A stretch of DNA of 64,000 nt, from positions 1 to 64,000 of the forward strand of contig CAWAVV010000068.1 in NCBI GenBank assembly GCA_963785565.1, given 5' to 3'. Position numbers and translations under genes: made by a program. Below the pieces are notes generated by a model, which saw only the letters and a program-made list of their open reading frames with translations, was not told where the DNA came from and did no database searches. Positions 1 through 10,064 of the stretch are shown piece after piece; position 1 is the stretch's first letter; each line of letters begins with the position of its first letter. This stretch comes from AP-15 sp963785565 (lineage in GTDB: Bacteria; Pseudomonadota; Alphaproteobacteria; ATCC43930; CGMCC-115725).

Positions 1-1122
1 CAGGGAACGTGTAAGCCAGAATTTGGAACAACATTCCCGCCAGGGTCTTTTGAATCCGCTGGCAAATTCGCGGCAAAATCGCCACCATACGTATCTGTGA
101 AGGGGACGGTTTGGTTCGTTAACCCGCCCTGGATCAGGCGCCGCCACTCCATGTTGTAGAAGAAGAACGTTGGGTGACTCTTGGAACAGCTGGGAACCTG
201 GCCACCAGCGTTGAAGCCGAAAAGTGTTGACACCGCAGTTCAGCAACCTTAGCTGGGGGCGGGGTTGAAGTAATTGCGGGCATCGAACGCGTCGTTGCGA
301 TCGACTTCATGCCGAGGCGTGGAATTGTTTGGTTCCCGACTTCACCACCGTAGTGATGGTCGCGGCCCCAGCGAGTCCGTACTCGGCGCTGTAATTGGAA
401 GTTAGTTCGCGGAACTCCTCTGTAGGGCGTCCAACGGAGGGCATGACGCTGCCGCTGCTGCCACCGCGGTCGAGGTTCTCGCCGCCATCGAGCAATTGAA
501 GATTGTGGCCCGCTCGTTGTCCGTTAATGCTGACATTAGCGTCGCCGCTGACTGGCGTGGGGACCATGAAGTCGCCCTGGATGCTGGAGGCTCCGGCGTC
601 AGATTAAACAGGGAGTACAAACTCCGCCCGTTGGTCGTCAGTTCAGTGATCTGCTGACCGGTAATGACGGTGCTGACCTCGCCTGAATCCGATTGCACCT
701 GCACGGCGTTGGCTTCGACGGTGACGTTCTCACTCGTCCCGCCAACTTTCAGTACAAAGTCAACGCGGGTGCGGTCGTTAACGTTCAGGACGATGCCGGC
801 TCTTTCTGCCTGACCGAATCCGGTAGCTTTGGCGCTGACGTTGTAGTGACCGATCGGCAGACCGGGCGATACGTATTGGCCGGTGTCGTTGGTAACACTG
901 CTGCGAGTTTCTCCGGTGTCCACGTTTGTGATGGTGACGGCCACGTTGGGAACTGACCGAGGCAGACGGATCGGTAACGGTTCCTACGATCGCCGCTTCC
1001 TGGCCGAATGCGAAGATCGGCAAACCAATCAGCAACGCGCAGAAAGCCACGAAATGACGGACGCGGCCTTGTTTGACAACGCGGACGAGGTGCATAGCCC
1101 AAGCAGACCAAGAGTTGTTCAT
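1..1122 (-). pseudogene. Oar-like TonB-dependent receptor, 5' part, frameshifted
   Basis: This is the N-terminal part of an acidobacterial-style outer-membrane receptor with a carboxypeptidase-regulatory-like domain. The ATG at 1122 follows a GGAGG ribosome site. A signal peptide (hydrophobic stretch ending in FAFGQ) precedes the start of the regulatory domain, EAAIVGTVTD. The reading then moves to a second frame near 950 (AVTITNVDTGETRSS, then a GQYVSPGLPIGHY-type repeat and a VTVEANAVQVQ linker) and to a third near 590, which carries the plug-like region (FRELTSNYSAEYGLAG). The remaining ~300 bases are recognisable only with further frame changes, and the gene runs off the window. The frame breaks are seen directly; whether they are decay or sequencing error cannot be told from here. 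Confidence 0.7.
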
Positions 1123-1375
1123 CGAGAAGCCTCCGGAGTTCGGATAAGGTCCCAGTGCGGTATTCCTACAAAACCCATTTTTTCGCGGGACGTTAACGTA
1201 CACGTGGGATCGATATTTCGACCCGTCAAGCCTTTTATCCTCCCTGACCGAAGGTTGTCAAGAAAATTCGGGAAAGGTTACCAAGCCTATAACCAAATTG
1301 GCCCTAAATCGGATGGGAGATATTAGCCTCGTTCGGAACCACGGACGCCCGTCAATCGTTAGTCTTTGAACCGTT
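1123..1375. other. intergenic, nothing recognised
   Basis: This stretch lies between the start of the receptor and the end of the LacI-type gene. It is visibly lower in GC than the bulk of the window. I see no gene, RNA or clear repeat in it. Confidence 0.5.
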
Positions 1376-2492
1376 TTACCGGCTTGTTGAAATGGGGACG
1401 CTCAGAACGGAATCGTCGAATTTGACGTCAGCGCGCCGTATCTCCCGGAACAGGTGGAGATTGGACGACATCACCACGCCAGGGCTGAGATGAACAATCT
1501 CCGGCAACGGCGCCTTAGTAGTCAGGTTGTCGGCCATGAGACGGACTGCCGTTTGTCCCTGACGATGGGGCTGCTGATAGATGGAAGCCGTAATGACGCC
1601 TTTTTGGAAGTAGGTGGACATCTCCGCGAACAGATCGGTAGTGATTAACTTTGTTTTTCCCGCCAGTCCGCGGGCTCCCAGGGCGCGGCACACCGGAAGG
1701 CAGTTTACTGTGTTTACATAAATGCCGGCCAGTCTCGGAAAGCGGCCAAGAAGGTCAAAGGTTTTTTGAAAGCTCTTTTCTTCGTGTCGAGAACTTTTAC
1801 AATAACGACCTCGACGAATATTGTTCCGCCCGGGCAATGCCGCGGGAATGCATCGGAAAATCCATCCGTCTTTCTGCTATGGTCCTCTGTGCTGAGCATG
1901 CCTGCCACGACCGCAACCTTCGCGCCGGTGAAACGAACTTTCCCATCAACTCGCCGGCGAGACAACCGTTCAGCCACGGTTCTACGCACACCACAGTGGA
2001 ACGTCGACTCTCGGGCGCATCGGTGGAGACACAAACCACATGGATTCCACTTTCTTCGGCGCTGTCGATAAGAGGCCGCAGACCGTCGGGATTTCCGGCG
2101 GTGAGGAAGATGATTCCGTTAACGCCGCTCCGGATGAGCTCTTTGAAGGCCTCGGTGTCATCCACTCCCAGGGTGCGAACCGGGCGGTACACCAACTGAA
2201 TCCCGAGTTGCGCGACCCGGCGAGCTTCATCCAGGATGCCGCTCCAGAGTTGATCGTAAAAAAAGTGGATCTCTCGTGGGATACAGACGCCAACGCGGCT
2301 GTTGGATTTTGAAACGGAAAGAGCGCGGGCAGCGAGGTTTGGGGTGTAAGCAATCTGCTGTGCGATTTGCAGAATGCGCTGACGGGTGGAATCGTTAATA
2401 CCTGGACGCCCGTGCAAGGCGCGATCCACCGTGCCAATCGAAACGGCTGCCATCTCCGCGATCAACTGGATATCGCGTCTGTTTTTCTTCAT
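1376..2492 (-). pseudogene. LacI-family sugar regulator, frameshifted
   Basis: This is a transcription repressor of the LacI type. The N-terminus has the DNA-binding helix-turn-helix and hinge pattern (IAEMAAVSIGTVDRALHG, then YTPNLAARALS at about residues 10-60). A periplasmic-binding-protein-like sugar domain follows (VGVCIPREIHFFYDQLW, GVNGIIFLTAG). The frame breaks near 1937, where one extra base separates ELMGK from RFTGAKVAVVAG, and again near 1790 before SFQKTFDLLGRFPRLAG. The last part ends normally at the stop at 1376, and the three pieces together give the usual family length of about 370 residues. It is divergent from the following oxidoreductase start, a common regulator-target layout. 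Two breaks in one gene suggest poor sequence or decay. Confidence 0.75.
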
Positions 2493-2661
2493 TCCTTGGG
2501 CCGCACTCAGTCGTCGCGCCGAAATATTTTAGCGTACCCCGCAAATTACGGTCCTCGATAATCTTCGAGGCGTCGAGGTTGTCGTACATCTTACGCTCTG
2601 TTGTCAAACGCCGGCCCGAGCGCTCGACTTCTGTAATCCTTTGCGAATACAGTGTTGGCCT

Positions 2662-2900
2662 ATGAACCGTCGCGAATTCACCTGGGCTTTCAGCACTCGC
2701 ATTGGCCTGGACGAACGTACGTTCCTACGCACAAATTGGTTCCAGAGCAAAACCGGTTGGTTATGCAGCTATCGGCCTGGGAACGATTTCAGATATTTTG
2801 ATGCGCGCCTGCGCGAACTCACAGAAGGCGAAGATCACTGCGCTGGCTACGGGGATCCCAGCAATACGAGAACTGAACGGGTGCCAGCAGGGTAAAGGTG
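2662..2900 (+). pseudogene. Gfo/Idh/MocA-family oxidoreductase, 5' fragment
   Basis: The start reads MNRREFTWAF, like the twin-arginine leaders of secreted acidobacterial sugar dehydrogenases. After one frame change near 2700 the second frame gives the Rossmann nucleotide-binding start (KPVGYAAIGLGTISD) followed by a family-typical AKITALATG. The gene is cut after about 75 codons where 23S rRNA sequence begins at roughly 2900. Function is inferred from the family only: NAD(P)-dependent oxidation or reduction of sugars. The abrupt end is the clearest sign that two unrelated molecules are joined here. Confidence 0.6.
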
Positions 2901-3124
2901 TGGTTAGATGCCAGAGACCGTGAGAGCGGTATTTCAAGGTTGCCTCCACCCCAACTGGCGCCAGGGCTTCAACGGCTCCCGCCTATCCTACACACACCAT
3001 CCCTAACACCACTGCAAAGCTGTAGTAAAGGTGCACGGGGTCTTTCCGTCTGACCGCGGGGACTCCGCATCTTCACGGAGAATTCAATTTCGCTGAGCCG
3101 GTGTTGGAGACAGCGGGGAAGTCG

Positions 3125-3221
<97 letters not shown>

Positions 3222-3794
3222 GAGCGTGAACCCCTCCTCTTAACCTTCCGGCACCGGGCAGGCGTCAGACCCTATACGTCGTCTTGCGACTTCGCAGAGC
3301 CCTGTGTTTTTAGTAAACAGTCGCCACCCCCTCCTCTGTGCCCCCCGCCCCTGCTTGCGCAAGAGACGGGGCCCCCTTCTCCCGAAGTTACGGGGGCATT
3401 TTGCCGAGTTCCTTCAACACCGTTCTCTCAAACGCCTGGGTATGCTCTACCAGTCCACCAGTGTCGGTTTCGGGTACGGTCTATGATGCCGGCGCTGTTT
3501 CCCGGAAGTCCTTCGCCGCCCCCCCAATCCATTAAGGGAGAACGACTTGCGGCCTTCGTCACGCTCGGCAGGCGGAGGAATATTAACCCCCTTCCCATCG
3601 GCTGCGGCTTTCGCCCTCGCCTTAGGGGCCCGGCTAACCCTGCGCGGAATGACCTTGCGCAGGAACCCTTGGACTTTCGGCGTGAGGGGTTCTCACCCTC
3701 ATTTACGCTACTCATGTCAGCATTCGCACTTCCGATGCCTCCACCAGGGCTCGCGCCCCGGCTTCGCCGGCCTACGGAACGCTCCGCTACCGCG

Positions 3795-4254
3795 TCAGAG
3801 GACAGAAGACGGACGACAGATGACGGATATCGGCGACCGAATGCTCAAGCCTTATCGGCAAGGCTCTGCAGCATCCGCGTGATCCGCTGATAGTCGTCGC
3901 GCCATCCTTGCCAAGTCACCTCGTCGATATAGCCGAGATCGAGAGCATAGCGCAGCCACACTCGCATCTCGTCCGACGAACCGATCGCCATCCGCAGAAA
4001 GCGTTTGAACTCCGCCTTCGAGCCCTTCTGGCGACCGTAACCCTCGGCAATATTCGCACAGATGGATTTCGAGGCCCGCCGTATCTGGTCGGCCAGAGCG
4101 CGCTGCTCCACCGCCGGAAACTCAAGGCTCGCACGATGGATCGCAAGCGATACCCGGTAGGCGCGGCGAAAGACCTCCAGGTCTTCGAACGACACCACCT
4201 TGCCGCGTGCTTCCATCGGTCCTCTGTCGTCTGTCGTCTGTCTTCCGTCCTCTG
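3795..4254. repeat. 23S helix-45 intervening sequence, palindromic element A
   Basis: A left arm (3795-3824) and a right arm (4225-4254) are inverted copies of each other. In the rRNA they form a stem of about 30 pairs with 27 Watson-Crick pairs, one G-U pair and two mismatches. The insertion lies exactly where conserved 23S sequence of helix 45 is interrupted, a known site of intervening sequences. Between the arms sits the S23-type gene. The arm is built from GAC, GGAC and ACAG units and is shared with three further copies in this operon. Confidence 0.9.
3845..4216 (-). CDS. S23 / four-helix-bundle protein inside the 23S intervening sequence
   Basis: This is a small helical protein of the family found in 23S rRNA intervening sequences (123 residues, typical length). 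Family marks are VVSFEDLEVFRRAYRVSLAIH near the start, LADQIRRASKSICANIAEGYGR in the middle and KAEFKRFLRMAIGSSDEMRVW after it. I place the start at the ATG at 4216. A GTG at 4258 would extend it through the repeat arm, which gives low-complexity residues absent from the family. The GAGG of the presumed ribosome site lies inside the right repeat arm. The biochemical role of this family is not established; pentameric structure is known for relatives. Translation would have to use the rRNA precursor or the excised fragment, so expression is an open point. Confidence 0.9.
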   Translation of the reverse strand: MEARGKVVSFEDLEVFRRAYRVSLAIHRASLEFPAVEQRALADQIRRASKSICANIAEGYGRQKGSKAEFKRFLRMAIGSSDEMRVWLRYALDLGYIDEVTWQGWRDDYQRITRMLQSLADKA

Positions 4255-4316
4255 ACACCCGCAGCTTCGGTGCGTGGCTTGAGCCCCGTTACATTTTCGG
4301 CGCCGGACAGCTGTTC

Positions 4317-4349
<33 letters not shown>

Positions 4350-4803
4350 GGCTGCTTCTGAGCCAACCTCCTGGTTGTCTTGGCCGTCCCACATCCTTTC
4401 CCACTTAGCCACGACTGGGGGACCTTAGCTGGCGGTCTGGGCTGTTCCCCTCTCGACGACGGACCTTAGCACCCGCCGTCTGGCTGCCGCTCTGCGCTCG
4501 CCGGTATTCGTAGTTTGGTTAGGTTTGGTAAGGCTCGCGCCCCCCTAGCCCATCCAGTGCTCTACCCCCGGCGCCGACCAAGCGACGCTCTACCTCAATA
4601 GATTTCGCGGAGAACCAGCTATTTCCGGGTTTGATTGGCCTTTCACCCCTAGCCACAAGTCATCCCCTACTTTTGCAACAGTAGTGGGTTCGGTCCTCCA
4701 GTGCGTGTTACCGCACCTTCAACCTGCCCATGGCTAGATCACCCGGTTTCGGGTCTGATCCCGGCAACTGTTGTCCCTTGCTGGTTGCCCAGCAAAAAAC
4801 GCG

Positions 4804-4836
<33 letters not shown>

Positions 4837-4898
4837 GCCTAACGGCTTAAGCTTGCTGCCAAGACCAACTCGCTGACCCATTATACAAAAGGTACGCC

Positions 4899-4980
4899 GT
4901 CAGACCGACGACAGAGAACGGACGACAGAGGACAGATAAATCTGCCGTCCGTCGTCTGTCTTCTGTCGTCCGTCCTCCGA
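4899..4980. repeat. 23S helix-25 intervening sequence, palindromic element B
   Basis: The sequence replaces the tip of helix 25, between the conserved blocks ending TACAAAAGGTACGCCGTC and starting CTGCTTGTAGGCATCCGG (plus-strand reading). Left arm 4899-4937 and right arm 4941-4980 are inverted copies with a loop of only about four bases. The arm shares the GACGACAGAGGACAG core with the other elements of this operon. Helix 25 is a known fragmentation site in proteobacterial 23S rRNA. No gene fits inside. Confidence 0.85.
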
Positions 4981-5510
4981 CTGCTTGTAGGCATCCGGTT
5001 TCAGGAACTGTTTCACTCCCCTCGTCGGGGTGCTTTTCACCTTTCCCTCACGGTACTGGTACACTATCGGTCACTGAGGAGTACTTAGGCTTGGAGGGTG
5101 GTCCCCCCATGTTCAGACAGGATTGCTCGTGTCCCGCCCTACTCGAGGACTGTCGATCCGGTTTCCCGTACGGGGCTGTCACCCGCTATGGCCCGCCTTT
5201 CCAGACGCTTCCGGTACCAAAATCAACAGCCGCTGGCCTGGTCCGCTTTCGCTCGCCACTACTCGCGGAGTCTCGGTTGATGTCCGTTCCTCCGGCTACT
5301 GAGATGTTTCAGTTCGCCGGGTTCGCCTCCCGAACCTATGAATTCAGCGCGGGATACCCCGGATCAAGTCCGGGGTGGGTTGCCCCATTCGGAGATCCCG
5401 GGATCAACGATCGCTCGCATCTCCCCCGGGCTTTTCGCAGCGTGCCGCGTCCTTCATCGCCTCTCAGTGCCAAGGCATCCACCAGATGCCCTTCATTCGC
5501 GCTCGATCGC

Positions 5511-5971
5511 AAGGGACGCCCTACCCCGCCGATGACCCAAGGATCACCCGCGCGGCAAACCGCCCCGGAAAACCGCCGCGCACAGGGGCAAGCCCCCACC
5601 CTCTTCTCGAAAGGGGGGCAACCCCGCCCGCGGCCGCTCGCATGAAGACACTTCTCGGACGGCGCCCCGCACACCGGCTGATGCCCCACAGGGCAACAGC
5701 CCCACAGAACAACAGCCCATGCCCGCGGCCCGTCCGCCTCGGTCACATTCACAAATCCGCTTCACCCTTCAATCAACGCCAGCCCCGGAACATCAGCCCC
5801 GGAACCCCGGACCGCCGGCGCGGGACATCTTCCCGCCCGGCCGCCCCGGAACCGGAACCAAACCGGAACCAAACCTGGTCTTCTCCGAGCATCGGGCGCA
5901 GCGATCAGCAGCTCAGCTGACACAGAGCAGAACCTGGTCTGCGATCGCCGGCGGTCGATTTCGGCGCGAAG
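5511..5971. other. 16S-23S spacer segment between tRNA-Ala and 23S
   Basis: This is transcribed spacer of the rRNA operon. It is rich in short GC-rich hairpins (for example the GGGGGCAACCCCGCCC area near 5610) and carries no gene. I see no copy of the palindromic element here. Confidence 0.7.
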
Positions 5972-6044
5972 TGGAGGTGAACGGGATCGAACCGATGACC
6001 TCCTGCTTGCAAAGCAGGCGCTCTCCCAACTGAGCTACACCCCC
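5972..6044 (-). tRNA. tRNA-Ala(TGC)
   Basis: The complement folds as a standard cloverleaf with acceptor GGGGGTG pairing to CACCTCC, anticodon loop CTTTGCAAA (anticodon TGC), T loop GGTTCGATCCC and discriminator A at 5972. No CCA is encoded after it (the next bases read CTT), unlike the neighbouring tRNA-Ile, so CCA would be added by the nucleotidyltransferase. It lies between 16S and 23S, as is usual. Confidence 0.97.
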
Positions 6045-6046
6045 CG

Positions 6047-6114
6047 GAAGACAGCGGACCGACGACAGAGGACAGAACCCAATCCGTCGTCCGTTCTCTG
6101 TCTTCTGTCGTCTG
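6047..6114. repeat. palindromic element C between tRNA-Ala and tRNA-Ile
   Basis: Left arm (6047-6076) and right arm (6082-6114) are inverted, imperfect copies with a loop of about five bases. The arms share the runs GAAGACAG and GACGACAGAGGACAG with elements A, B and D. It starts immediately after the tRNA-Ala 5' end and stops three bases from the tRNA-Ile CCA, so it fills almost the whole gap between the two tRNAs. Confidence 0.85.
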
Positions 6115-6116
6115 AT

Positions 6117-6193
6117 TGGTGGGCCAGGGAGGATTTGAACCTCCGACCTCACGCTTATCAAGCGCGCGCTCTAACCAGCTGAGCTACTAGCCC
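6117..6193 (-). tRNA. tRNA-Ile(GAT), CCA encoded
   Basis: The complement reads GGGCTAGTAGCTCAGCTGGT at its 5' end, with anticodon loop TTGATAA (anticodon GAT), T arm GGAGGTTCAAATCCTCC and an encoded CCA at 6117-6119. Length with CCA is 77 bases. This is the usual spacer tRNA of an alphaproteobacterial rRNA operon. Confidence 0.98.
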
Positions 6194-6290
6194 CACAGGC
6201 GGCCCGCAACAGGCAGCCCGCAACGGGGTAGCCCCCCTGGGGCCGCGCCCCAGCGACGCTCGGGAGAAGGGATGCGCAGACGGCGGCGTG

Positions 6291-6420
6291 GCGGAGGACA
6301 GACGACGGACGACCGAGGACAGACATCCTCCTCATCCGCAACCCTCTCCGCTTGCTGTTGCCAGAGTAGAAGAGCTGGCGTCCGACTTGCGTCGTCCGTC
6401 CGCTGTCTTCCGTCCTCCGG
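6291..6420. repeat. palindromic element D between tRNA-Ile and 16S
   Basis: Left arm (6291-6323) and right arm (6390-6420) are inverted copies beginning CGGAGGAC on each side, separated by about 65 bases of unrelated sequence. The arm has the same GAC/GGAC/ACAG composition as the other three copies. It ends only a few bases before the 16S 3' end, where RNase III normally cuts the 16S processing stem, so it may take part in that processing or disturb it. Confidence 0.8.
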
Positions 6421-6425
6421 CATCC

Positions 6426-7958
<1,533 letters not shown>

Positions 7959-8336
7959 ATCCCAGGCCCCTCCGTCGTGACCCGACCCCCTCGGAGCGCT
8001 ACGCCCCACGGAACCCCGGCCCGAGCGGACGGACCCATATCAGGGCCTCCAAAACGCTCGCAAATGCGCCAGCGTCCGGCAACCCGCGCCGCCGCCCGCG
8101 CATCCCTTCCCTTCCACACAATCTCAATCAACAATCCCCCCAAGCCTTCCGGCCACACAAGACCTTCCGGCCTGTCGGCCCGCCGGCCCGGACCCGAAAG
8201 CCCAAGCCCTCGCTCAAAGGGGCGCTGCTTATACCCCCCACCCCAACCCCCGTCAACACCGCATATCGATCGATGATGACGAAAACCGCGGAGCACCCGA
8301 CCCCCAACCACACCAACCCGAAACACCGCACCCAAC
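7959..8336. other. rrn leader and intergenic region
   Basis: This separates the last soe gene from 16S, both read on the minus strand. It holds the rRNA promoter at 8228-8256 and a leader of about 260 bases. I found no convincing boxA and no gene. The C-rich plus strand is simply the complement of a G-rich leader. Confidence 0.6.
8228..8256 (-). promoter_or_regulatory. rRNA operon promoter
   Basis: On the minus strand TTGACG (8251-8256) and TATAAG (8228-8233) are separated by exactly 17 bases, giving a near-consensus housekeeping promoter. The spacer is almost pure G with two T-containing breaks. The predicted start near 8221 leaves a leader of about 260 bases before 16S, a normal length. 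Confidence 0.75.
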
Positions 8337-9284
8337 TCAGACCCGCTCGGCGCCGTAATAGAGGGTGACCGTGTGCTTGGCTTCAGCGAAAAACAGCCAG
8401 CGTTCGACGACGAGGCCGAGCGCGGCGCTGACAACCCCGATCCCGGCGGCGACCGCTGCGGGCGCGCGCCCGAGGGACACCGCGAATAGGCTCGCCAGAG
8501 CCGGCAACGCAAAGCCGGCGAGCCGGACGATCCGGCGCAGCCGCGCGGCGTGTTTGCGCGCGATACGAAATCCCATCTCTTTCAAAAGGTAATTCTCCTC
8601 GGTATGCGGCGCCTCGAACAGGCGAACGCGGCCGCGGCCGCCGAGGGTGGTGGCGCTCGCGACCGTGCCGCGCGCCGAGCTCGTATCGATAAAGCGCCAA
8701 TAGCCCTCCTTGATCCACCAGGCGACGAGCACGACGACGAGGGTCGAGACCGCGAGAGCGGCGGCGCGCGCGGCCCACAGCCTGACGAGAAAGTCGAGCA
8801 CCAGGCACCCGCCCATCAGACCGAGCGCCAGATAACATGGCACGACCCACCCATTGTGCCATTGGTGGATCGGCTTCAGGGACGCGTAGATCATCCCGGT
8901 GCAATAAATCGTCGCCGCCGCGAGCGCCGCCGCGAGGATGCCGCACAGGCCGACAAATCCTCGGGTCGCGCCGAAAAACACCCAACCGATGCCGAAAACC
9001 GAGAGCGGCACAAAGGTCAGTACGGCAAACACCCCCTCGCGCGACAGCCAGGACGAGCGCCATTGCGAGAAGGCGCGAAAAGAGCGCTCCGGCCGGCCGA
9101 GGTGAAATACCGAGCTGACCAGCCCGGCGACGGCGAGCCCCACTCCGACCGCGAGCCCGGCAAATGCGAAGCCGGCGCTCGCCGGCAGCAATCTCAGCGG
9201 CGCGCCGAGCCCGAGCAGCAGCAACAGCGCAAAGCCGGTGCCCGACGACGTCGTAAACAGCACAATCGACAGAGCCGGATGCAT
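8337..9284 (-). CDS. soeC: sulfite dehydrogenase membrane anchor SoeC (DmsC family)
   Basis: This is the membrane subunit of a three-part molybdoenzyme, passing electrons to or from quinone. The 315-residue protein is almost entirely hydrophobic with about eight transmembrane segments. It carries family marks such as SSVFHLGRPERSFRAFSQWR and SSWLSREG, known from DmsC-type anchors, and KPIHQWHNGWVVPCYLALG in the middle. It starts 24 bases after soeB, so the three genes form one operon (soeA-soeB-soeC). The family includes DMSO reductase anchors; I choose Soe because the two upstream subunits look more like SoeAB. The rRNA operon follows in the same direction. Confidence 0.75.
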   Translation of the reverse strand: MHPALSIVLFTTSSGTGFALLLLLGLGAPLRLLPASAGFAFAGLAVGVGLAVAGLVSSVFHLGRPERSFRAFSQWRSSWLSREGVFAVLTFVPLSVFGIGWVFFGATRGFVGLCGILAAALAAATIYCTGMIYASLKPIHQWHNGWVVPCYLALGLMGGCLVLDFLVRLWAARAAALAVSTLVVVLVAWWIKEGYWRFIDTSSARGTVASATTLGGRGRVRLFEAPHTEENYLLKEMGFRIARKHAARLRRIVRLAGFALPALASLFAVSLGRAPAAVAAGIGVVSAALGLVVERWLFFAEAKHTVTLYYGAERV

Positions 9285-9308
9285 CCTCGTCTCGCGTGAA
9301 TGCCGCCG

Positions 9309-10064
9309 TCAGCGCGACAGCAGCCGATCGACCCAGCGCAGCAGCTTGTCGGCGGCGGAAACCGGCGCGGGCGACGGCGCCGCGCCGGCTTCGGGCGAGG
9401 ATGAGCACGGCGCCATTCGCCCGGGTCGCGGCGGCAGGTACTTGTTGACCGGTCTGTAGCCGAGCTCCGGCATCAGATCGGCGCCACGCCGCGCCGCCAC
9501 CATCTCCGAAACCGCCGAATCCGGATCGCCGAGATCGCCGAAATGCCGGGCATTGACCGGGCACACCATGACGCAGGCCGGCTGGCGATCCTCGTCCGGC
9601 AGGTTTTCGTTGTAGATGCGGTCGATGCATAAGGTGCATTTCTTCATGACGCCTTCGTCGGCATCGAATTCGCGGGCGCCATAGGGACACGCCCAGGAGC
9701 ACAGCTTGCAGCCGATGCAGATCGCTTCGTCGACCAGCACGATCCCATCCTCGGCGCGCTTGTAGGAGGCGCCAGTCGGACACACCGTTACACACGCGGG
9801 TTCCTCGCAATGGAGGCAGGATCGCGGGAAATAAACCGTCCGTGCGCCGTCGCCGTCGCCTTCTTCGAAGGAATGGATGCGGTTGAACCAGACCCCCCAG
9901 GCATTTTCGCCATAGGGGTCGAAATCGGGGAGCGGCCCCATATGCCCGCCGCTGTTCCACTCCTTGCACGCGGTGGCGCAGGCATGGCAGCCAACGCAGA
10001 TATCGAGGTCGATGACGAGGCCGAGCTTTTTCTGGCCCGGCTGCGGCGCCGGCAACGAGGTCAC
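9309..10064 (-). CDS. soeB: sulfite dehydrogenase iron-sulfur subunit SoeB
   Basis: This electron-transfer subunit carries four [4Fe-4S] clusters between the molybdenum subunit and the membrane anchor. Cysteine groups are CVGCHACATAC (residues 23-33), CLHCEEPACVTVC, CIGCKLCSWAC and CTLC with a later CVMVC. The length of 251 residues fits the family. I place the start at the GTG at 10064, whose GTGA overlaps the soeA stop. The longer frame would add about 50 arginine-rich residues read from inside soeA. The C-terminal PVNKYLPPR motif recurs in SoeB-type proteins. There is no signal peptide, in line with a cytoplasmic enzyme. Confidence 0.85.
   Translation of the reverse strand: MTSLPAPQPGQKKLGLVIDLDICVGCHACATACKEWNSGGHMGPLPDFDPYGENAWGVWFNRIHSFEEGDGDGARTVYFPRSCLHCEEPACVTVCPTGASYKRAEDGIVLVDEAICIGCKLCSWACPYGAREFDADEGVMKKCTLCIDRIYNENLPDEDRQPACVMVCPVNARHFGDLGDPDSAVSEMVAARRGADLMPELGYRPVNKYLPPRPGRMAPCSSSPEAGAAPSPAPVSAADKLLRWVDRLLSR

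Noticed and set aside
5356..5376. A third 23S intervening sequence at helix 9
   Set aside because: Only a short hairpin is present, within normal variation of that helix in alphaproteobacteria, and it lacks the repeat arm.
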